Shown here piece by piece: positions 56,421 through 64,000 of a stretch of 64,000 nt of DNA; positions within the stretch are counted from its first letter, which is position 1; each line of letters starts with the position of its first letter. The notes under the pieces were generated by a model. That model was given only the letters and a program-made list of their open reading frames with translations. It was not told the DNA's origin and did no database searches. A program made the translations under genes and the position numbers. The stretch lies in NCBI RefSeq assembly GCF_043641665.1, contig NC_092193.1, positions 5,918,001 to 5,982,000 of the forward strand, in the 5' to 3' direction. Source of the stretch: Enoplosus armatus (lineage: Eukaryota; Chordata; Actinopteri; Centrarchiformes; Enoplosidae).

Positions 56421-59400
56421 AGTTGACACATATTAGCATGCTAACATGGTAAACTAATATGGTAAACATGATAAACATTATATATCTGCTTATCACCCGA
56501 ATGTTAACATTGTAATTATGAGCATGTTAGCAGGCTAGCATTAGCTTTTAGCTCGAGCAGCGTGACAGGAGACTCTTGTTTCAGTATGAAATGCACACAT
56601 GTGGAGGTCTCAAAAGAACAAGGATCCAACATAAAGCAACACAAATAATTCCTTGTAATTGCTTTTATAGTAATTCGGACAGGCAGGTCAGTCGGTTTGT
56701 GTAAAACTGTTGTGTCCATTTGGCTCGAGAGCTTATCAATAACTCCCTCTCAAGAATCGGTTGAATAATGGATCAAAGACAAATGTTACTTAAGATTCAC
56801 ATTCATCTGAGGGATTACATCAGCAGGTCCGGGCTTCAAACAGCAGAAACAAATCGAGGGCTGTCATGTTTTGAGGTTGGTTATTGATTATGGCTGGCTG
56901 CAGTTCAGGGCCTCATGGGTGACTCTCTGACTGCGCCCCACATGACAGAGTATCCAGCCGGTCTGGATTTCCTGGGGAATGTGACGCTTTAGGGCAGAGG
57001 TTGGCAACAAGCATGTTGATGATCTCCCAAAGTCAGCTTTTCCCTCAGCAGCATTTAGCCGTTTATTTTTCTTATTTTCATAAACTGAATCCATTTTGGT
57101 GATTAGGCCAAACGATGATTCATCACATCACAAGCAGGACCTTTGCTGCTTTAAGTGCCCTGCGTTTTCCAGGTGGAGGTTGAGGAGGGTCATTTGGCTC
57201 AGTCCTGACGACTCCCATCATACCTTGCTTTCCCCCTGCCTAATGCACTTCAGAGGAAACAACAGCATGGATCATCTTCTTGACAATATAGTCATTAAAA
57301 ATATCAACGCATGCATGATTGATTGGTTTGAATCATATGTTAATGCTCCAGTTAAAACTTGGCCGCTCCTCTTCATCTTATATACAACAACATGAGGTCA
57401 GCGCTCCATGGCTTGTTCTGAAATGCCGTTTCTTTTAATAGTGGTGATAAACAACCTTAAGTGGAGTTTTAAGTATTTCTGACATCTGGGAAATAAGGGG
57501 AAAACCAGTTACAGTCATTTCAATGTTTATATATTCTGTTTGCTGCATTATTTTTAGTTTAAATGTAGTGGGCAGTGGTTGCTGCTCCTTTTATACTCTT
57601 TACAGCAATCAGGAACATACATTTTGTCTCAAATCAGATCATTTTGTAAGTAGCAAGGTAAATTTGTGTCCCAAGACACACTAATAAGCATAAAACTTCT
57701 GCTAATGAGGAGCTTGAATGAAAATGGACTTTAGAAATGAGGAAAAAAATACTTTCTGGAACATTTCTGTGTATGTTGGCTCATACGTTTTACCATTATT
57801 TTGAAATGTATCTCAAGTTAATGTTACGTGAGTCAACACCAGGTGCTAGAGGAAAGTCAAGGGATCAACAAAGTCATTAGGATTCATCCTCTGAGAGCCA
57901 TGAACGTCTGCGCAAAATCTAGGACCAATATTGGCACTAGATGAAAGTAAATGGTGTCACTGAATGGTTTCTGAGTATGAAATTGATGAGAATCATATGA
58001 CGTGGTCTTCACAGTCACAGATCTCAACCCAGTTGAGTGTCTGCAGGAGATTTTTGGACTAATATGTTCGACATTTAAAGTAATGGACAATAATTAGTTG
58101 ATTTTAGAAGATGTATATAAAAAGCAATGTCTCTATACATTATCATGGTCAATGTATCAAAGTCATATATCTATCAGTATTGCTCTTAAATGTAACAACA
58201 TTATTAACCCCACTGATCACCTACTAATCGTCTACTTTCTCGTTGTCTTCAAAAGTACGTTCAGAGATCAGACTCGGGTGCCGAGCAGGAGCCACGCAGC
58301 TGGAAGGGATTCAGTTTCCTTCTTGCTCAGCAGCTGTCACAGGGGTTTTCCTTCTGCACGTTATCCCACTGACAACTACCACCACAATGATGCAAATCAA
58401 CTTAAATGTCCCAAACATTTTGGGGGGAAATCCACAAACAGATCTGAGCACTCTGGGGTTGAGGTGTGAGTCATGATACATGTTTATTCAGCATACAACT
58501 GGATGAAATGTAATCAGAGACGATGTTTTTGCTACAGTTCTCTTAATTATTTCAAGAACTTGAAAACATTTTGGTAAAAATCATTTTTCCTGCCTGCAAG
58601 GAGAAATGTGACAGGCCTGTTTAATGGTAACAGGGATTAGATTGAAGTGGATGTGTTGCTTCGTGCAGGCTGGTTTTACACCAGTAGGCGTCGCTGTTTC
58701 TCCCAAATGAACAGCTGGACAGCAGATCTGAGGAGACGCAATGATCACTGAAAGTCTCTTGACATTTAGCCTATGAAATCTTCCTGGAAGTGGGCGTGCT
58801 TTATATGTAGACTTAAAGATGCAGACTAAATACTGTGAAACTATGAGAATAAATATTTTTTAAAATCAAACAAAAGCTGGATTTGGTTTCGTTATCCTCT
58901 CATACTTGAGGTATTTGCATCCATCTCCGCGTCCCACCTCTTGCTTCCAATTATCACAGGAGGCTGGACCGATTACCAGACAAAGACTTCTGATTGGCTG
59001 AATCAGGTGTCAACCACAGACACGTCCTGCAGCCTCCTGTTGGCGAATACAATCCACACCAGAAGTCAGAAAGTCAAATTTCACCAAGGGAGCCTAACGG
59101 GAAGGGTAAACTATCCGGTTATTCTGAGAGCTCCTGTCACGCTTCACAGTAAAGAAGTGAAATTAGACCTTCTTATATTTTGAACGTTTCTCGTCTATGT
59201 AGTTTTGTTGAAAAGAAAAAGCAGGTTAATTGGTCTTGAGGACTTGTTGGCTCCTTCCTCCGGCATTTTTTTACGCGCACCTGAGTTTGTGCAGCGCCAA
59301 CATGACTTTAATACGCCTGAGCAACTAAACTATCATGGTGACATTACTTACCGGTGACATGCCCGCTGTGGTGAACCTTGGTAGTAAATGCGCAGTCTTT

Positions 59401-59585
59401 CGCCGTGGAATAACCACCGGAGTCCTGGTGTCATCAGGGAGAGCTGATGTGGCCGTTTGGAGGAGCGCACCAGTTTGATGTCAGCTGGGATTTGACAGAG
59501 CGCAGGAGTTTGTGATGAGAGAGAAACCTTAGAGAGACAATCCTCGGCTACTTTTACCTGGATTCAACGCGGGCTGCCCGGAGCC

Positions 59586-59649
59586 ATGGCCTCTGAGGTG
59601 GTGTGCGGGCTGGTCTTCAGGTTACTGCTGCCGCTGTGTCTTGCAGCTG
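59586..59649 (+). CDS. First coding exon of an unidentified secreted or membrane protein
   Basis: An ATG in a good context (gagccATGg) opens 21 codons. A short polar start (MASEVVCG) is followed by the hydrophobic LVFRLLLPLCLAA, and the exon ends one base into a codon at a strong donor (GTGAGT). A signal-peptide exon ending in phase 1 is typical of genes for extracellular modular proteins such as receptors or adhesion proteins, but nothing here identifies the family. No following exon was recognised in the remaining 4.35 kb. The upstream 0.5 kb is relatively CpG-rich and contains an inverted CCAAT (gattggctg, about 58992-59000). Confidence 0.6.
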
Positions 59650-62600
59650 GTGAGTTTTTTTCTAGAATCCCCACTTTTTACGCATCTTAATCGGCCTGCA
59701 CTGCAATGTGTGCGCCAGGTGGGGTTCGGTGATTGATCGATTAATAGTTTATCTGATATTGTTATTTCAAATTAATTCATTATAAATGTAACGTTTGATG
59801 AAGGCTGTAGCTTATATTTAACATTGTGACTTGTCTTTTTTTTTTAATTTGCCAAATATTCCACCTCCTACACTAAACTACATTAAAATCTGTGACATTC
59901 ATTCAAAATCTGAGGTACACTAGTGCAAACCTGTGTGTGTTTGAATACTCAGAATCTCAAGAGCAGAAATCAAATGTATGATTGTGGGAACTTGTAATAG
60001 ATTTTTATGATGATTTGTGACTGACCTCATGATGCTGGAGGTCACAGTTCATTCCTCTTCCCTGTTGAGGTCTGTGCTCTAAAACTGGGAACCAAACAAA
60101 AGCAATAGACTGAGACACAGAGTCATACACCAGCTGTGATATATTTAAATTACAAACCAGAACAGTGGTGTACCTGGCTGCCACCTTTTATTGGATTTAG
60201 TAAAGGAAACACAGCCGATAAGAGAGCGTCCAGTCACTGCAGAGTGTGCGTCAAAAGCGACCCTTTGGAGTCCCCACACTCTACACAGTGTTTATGTCTC
60301 AGTTTGTATGTCCAGAAATGTCTGATATTTAAAAAAAAACAGACAAATATTAAGTGCATCTTTTTCTCTTTTAAAAGCCTGAAATGCTAAAATAATCAAA
60401 TCAACAAATCAGTTTACTGTTTTAATTTGTTCTACTCAGAATAAAAACAGAAACCATTCCTTTAGGTTGTCTATTTGCCTCAAACTGTATAATGTTACAT
60501 GTTATATAATTGATAGCTGTGGTTTCTAGTGTGGTTTCTGAGTTTTGCTTATTGCCTATTAATGAATCATCAGTGTTGTTATTGATTGTTTAACTGCTGA
60601 CTGGACATTCAGTACATGCCTGTAGTGTTAATACTGTTAATTAACATTTATATTGCCTTGACAGTGTTAGAGCTACGTGTCCTGTGTTGTTCACATTCCT
60701 TTTAGTCAGCGGGGGAGTTTTTTGGTTTGTTTACAGCATTTGTAACTTTGTTAAGAAAAGCGCTCTCACACAGATGAAGTTATTGTTCCTGCTGTGTTGG
60801 TGAATGTTTGATTCACTCTCTTGCTATGCAGATTTAGAAGATGACTCATGGTCAGAGTTGGCAGCTTATTTGGACTTTTAGCAGCTTTAAACAGACAGGA
60901 AAAGTCTCGTCTTTGGAGCTCAGATATTACTAGTTTCACTGAAGAAGAAGGCACACGCTTAAACGCTGATTTAGTCTTTGTGGAGATGAAGCTCGAGGTA
61001 TGATCGCACCTTGCAGCCTCTATTAAATGCAGTTTACTTTGTGCTTTAAGCTGTAATCCTGTGGCAGGCCACAAGTGAAAAATGATTAGCGTCTAACTGC
61101 CATTGTGGTGTCTGTGTAAGCTTTATGAGGCTGAGGTACTTTTAAAGCTAACAGCATGCTTTCTATAGATAAGACCCACTCAGTACCACCATAATGCATC
61201 ACTTGACAGCCCGACGCCCCCTTTATTTCCAAAAGCAATTGTGAGGCCATGCATTGTCTCCATTAATTCGTGGAAAGTCGTTTTAACAGTATGAATTAAT
61301 AATGTGGTTGTGAGGGAGAGAAGAATTGCCTTCCCTTTTATCGTAAACATACCTTTAATATTTTATGTTTTTTCAAAGTGCAAAATGAGCACTTGTCATT
61401 CACTGCAGCTTGTACACAGTAACTGACAGGATGAAGGAAACGTAAAGTGGAAAGAAGGGAAGGTATATAGGAGCAGACGGCGGCAGGGATGAGAGATCAT
61501 CAGCATCATCTGATCAGCGGATGACTTTCCTTCGTTATTTCTGTTTGACAGACAAAGATCTCATCTTAATTAAAACTGAATGGGTTTGGTGTAAATCAAT
61601 AACCATCAAGCCATCAGCTAACAAACGGTGTAAAGCAGATTATTGTTTTTTTTCTTTATCGTTTGTAACTTGTGGCTGGAAGATCATTTTAGGTTCCATT
61701 TCTTTTCCTTCTCTTGTTTTGGTCCATATTTTCAGCTTTCATGTTGTGTGTTTTTGGGACAAAATAGGATTAAGAAAGTATATTTTTGGCCTCTCAGTGC
61801 TGCATAAACAGAGAAGAAACACGCTGCAGCACAGCAGATGTCATCTGACTCCAAACACCTACATTATTACCTTTACTGTATACGTTCAGTAGTGTAATAT
61901 ATGTTGCACACCGTCGCTTTTGTCATGTCCTAGTGACAGACTTGTCTGCTGACGTTACATAGTCTGTGTTTCCTGTTGGTCATCTGACAGCACCTCTTTT
62001 GAAAAGCACAGAACTGCTGGGCTCATGTGTACACAGTCCCTCTACCACACACACATTTGCACACAGCTACAGTTTTGCAGATCAAACAGGCCGCTGTTTA
62101 TGTGTTTACTGGCACAGTTTGGAGTGTGAACATGATTATGAGCGCGGCAATTGTCTGATCTGAAATCAGACTTGTGGTGTGAATGTACAGACGGGGCAGG
62201 AGGTCAGCTGTGTTTTGAGTCGGGCAGGTTGCAGCAGAGTAAAGCACTGAAGCAAACAGAGGTGGACATGCGGATGCTTCGCTGCTGGCAGCATCATGGG
62301 ATTCATGATGCTTTAGGTTTTTATTTGAACTTAATGAGACAAAATACATTTGCATCATAAATCTTGAAGCAGACACAGTTGGCACCATCATGATGGTCCA
62401 GAGGAGATGTGGGTGTGTAAAAATCATGCTTTTAACCCACTGAATCATCGTACAAATAAAGCTCTGTGTCAGGGTTAAAAACAGTTTTCAGGTTGTAGAA
62501 AAAGCCATTTATCATTCTTAGATCAGAAAATGGTTGATAAGTGCTTCATTTCAACTTACTTTGCTTATTCAGTCTGTAAACTGATCAGGAGCAGAGAAAA

Positions 62601-64000
62601 AAACAAAGAAAATGGTACATGGTGTCAGGTAAAACAAACTTCTATACATGACAATTCACATTTGTAAGTAGATAGCTGATAAAAAAAAGATTATTAGTAG
62701 TATTTTCAAATGAGAGGTTATTGTGACACAAATGGTCATGTCGTCAGCCTGAGTATGTGGTACTAACCCACGTCTAAAACACCTGTAGCTTTATTAGAGT
62801 CTAACAAACCATGGTTTGTACATTTTTGGCTGTTTGGTAGCTAGGCAGCAAGCTAGCAGGCTAATGTATCAAAACTACTGACGTTATATAAATGTAACTT
62901 CTGAAATATCCCTCGTACAAACAAAAAGTTGAACTCATAAACAATAAAACACCCCCTTGCTCAATTCAACACACTTTAATTGCCAAAACAGTGTTAATTG
63001 TTGTGGTATGACCAGCAGCTTATGCTAGCTAATGTTAGCTAGTTAGCTAAGTTAATGTTAGCATATTTCAGTTGACTTCATGGATGTTTTGCTACTATTA
63101 CTGTCGCTATGGTGTTTACCATTATACTGTAACTTTTATTTGTGGCTGCTGTTAAGCAAAGGTAACATAGTTTTGTTTAACTAATAAATGGCTATGAGCT
63201 AGCCCCTACAAACACTAGCGTCTAGCGTTAGTTAGCTTGTACATAGCAAGCCTGTAAGTGATAGTTAGCTAGCCAACAAACACACTCTCTTTCCTAAAAT
63301 TGAATGGTCAAGCTACACTTTTGATAAATTAAAAATTTAACTATTTTATGGACTAAACGATTAGTCAAGAAAGTGATCGATAGGTAGATTTAATAGTCAT
63401 TAGTTGCAGCCCTGAATTAAAACAGCTGCTCCAGGAAGATGTGTTATGTCATCGTAGAGGCTTCTTTTTACCCAGTAAGCAGTTGTTGTTTGTTAAATAT
63501 ACTTCAAGTTTCATGCTCTGTTGAAAACAGTAAACCTCCGCACAGCGGAGGTATAGATTTGATGTGGTGTGCTCTTTATTATTTTCTTCAGAAGGGTTTA
63601 AATTCCTCTGATATCTCCCTGTGCTCGGTCTTGCCAGGCACCGCACCACCTTATCTTCTGTCATGACATTTATGTTTTTGGGCTCAAACTCTGAAGTCGG
63701 TTGGCCCTGTTTTCACATTTAAGGCTGTCTTGCTTCTCTTGTGTTTAGGCTTTGTGTGCTGTAATAATAGCTTTTACTGGGAGAGACAAAAGCCTGATTC
63801 AGACGTGAATGGGGATTTTTGCAGTAATCTGATGTCTGAAAACAACGGCAGTTTATTTTCATTCCTTGTGTTAAAATCCTCAGATGGTGAGTCATACAGT
63901 GGAGGCAAACGGTCAGGAAGACTGCGGTCAAGTGTCTGCAGGCTAGCAGCGGGAGTAGAGCCATGCAGATACAGATTATCTGTATCTCTTCACAGTAGAG
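59650..64000 (+). other. First intron of the right-end gene (open to window edge)
   Basis: No second exon was recognised. It includes a GCTAG/TTAGC-rich stretch (about 62840-63280) and a repeat fragment at 63335-63418. Confidence 0.5.
63335..63418. repeat. TIR-type repeat, right-end fragment
   Basis: Ends agtcattagttgcagccct. Confidence 0.6.

Larger units (their letters stand above)
51428..59585. other. Repeat-rich spacer upstream of ctsz and of the right-end gene
   Basis: It contains AAGTACTT-type repeats (51640-51960, 52540-53070), candidate minus-strand exons (52.2-53.6 kb), a reiterated repeat (54220-54980), a Tc1 fragment and a further unit at 56230-56420. From 56.5 to 58.9 kb I see nothing recognisable. 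Confidence 0.6.

Overview
The window is vertebrate nuclear DNA, most likely from a ray-finned (percomorph-type) fish. Coding sequence is split into short exons with GT-AG introns. Most of the DNA is AT-rich intron or intergenic sequence with many CA/TG microsatellites. Several interspersed repeat families recur, and I recognise some of them from teleost genomes. There are no operons, CRISPR arrays or recognisable tRNA/rRNA genes. The window is ordinary animal sequence, and I found no convincing undescribed system.

Three known genes can be reconstructed exon by exon, with every splice phase matching. (1) 6518-28944, plus strand: the last eight coding exons (250 codons) of a stimulatory G-protein alpha subunit, best called gnal (G alpha olf), with some Gs-type residues near the C-terminus. 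Its first five coding exons lie left of the window, so 1-6517 is intron. One 18.4-kb intron fills 6616-24981. (2) 33681-42665, minus strand: mppe1 (PGAP5), a nine-exon, 394-residue membrane metallophosphoesterase that remodels GPI anchors. It lies tail-to-tail with gnal. (3) 47210-51427, minus strand: ctsz (cathepsin Z/X), a six-exon, 299-residue lysosomal carboxypeptidase. At 59586-59649 (plus strand) a first coding exon encodes a signal peptide and ends in a clean splice donor. The rest of that gene is beyond the right edge or deep in its intron, and I could not identify it.

The gene order is informative. In human, GNAL and MPPE1 are tail-to-tail neighbours on chromosome 18p11, while CTSZ lies beside GNAS on 20q13. 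Having gnal, mppe1 and ctsz together suggests that the two human regions are partial copies of one ancestral block. The three products act in different places: Gs/olf signalling at the plasma membrane, GPI-anchor processing at ER exit sites, and lysosomal proteolysis. Their linkage is therefore probably historical rather than functional.

Region by region: 1-6517 is gnal intron with repeats; 6518-6615 is a gnal exon; 6616-24981 is a long intron with microsatellites, a possible regulatory cluster near 15.1-15.24 kb and an unexplained antisense open frame at 18.7-19.0 kb; 24982-28944 holds the clustered 3' gnal exons; 28945 to about 31240 is the gnal 3' UTR; about 32950-42665 is mppe1; 42666-47209 is a repeat-containing spacer; 47210-51427 is ctsz, with a decayed Tc1-like transposase in one intron; 51428-59585 is a repeat-rich spacer with possible distal ctsz exons; 59586-64000 is the start of the unidentified gene and its first intron.
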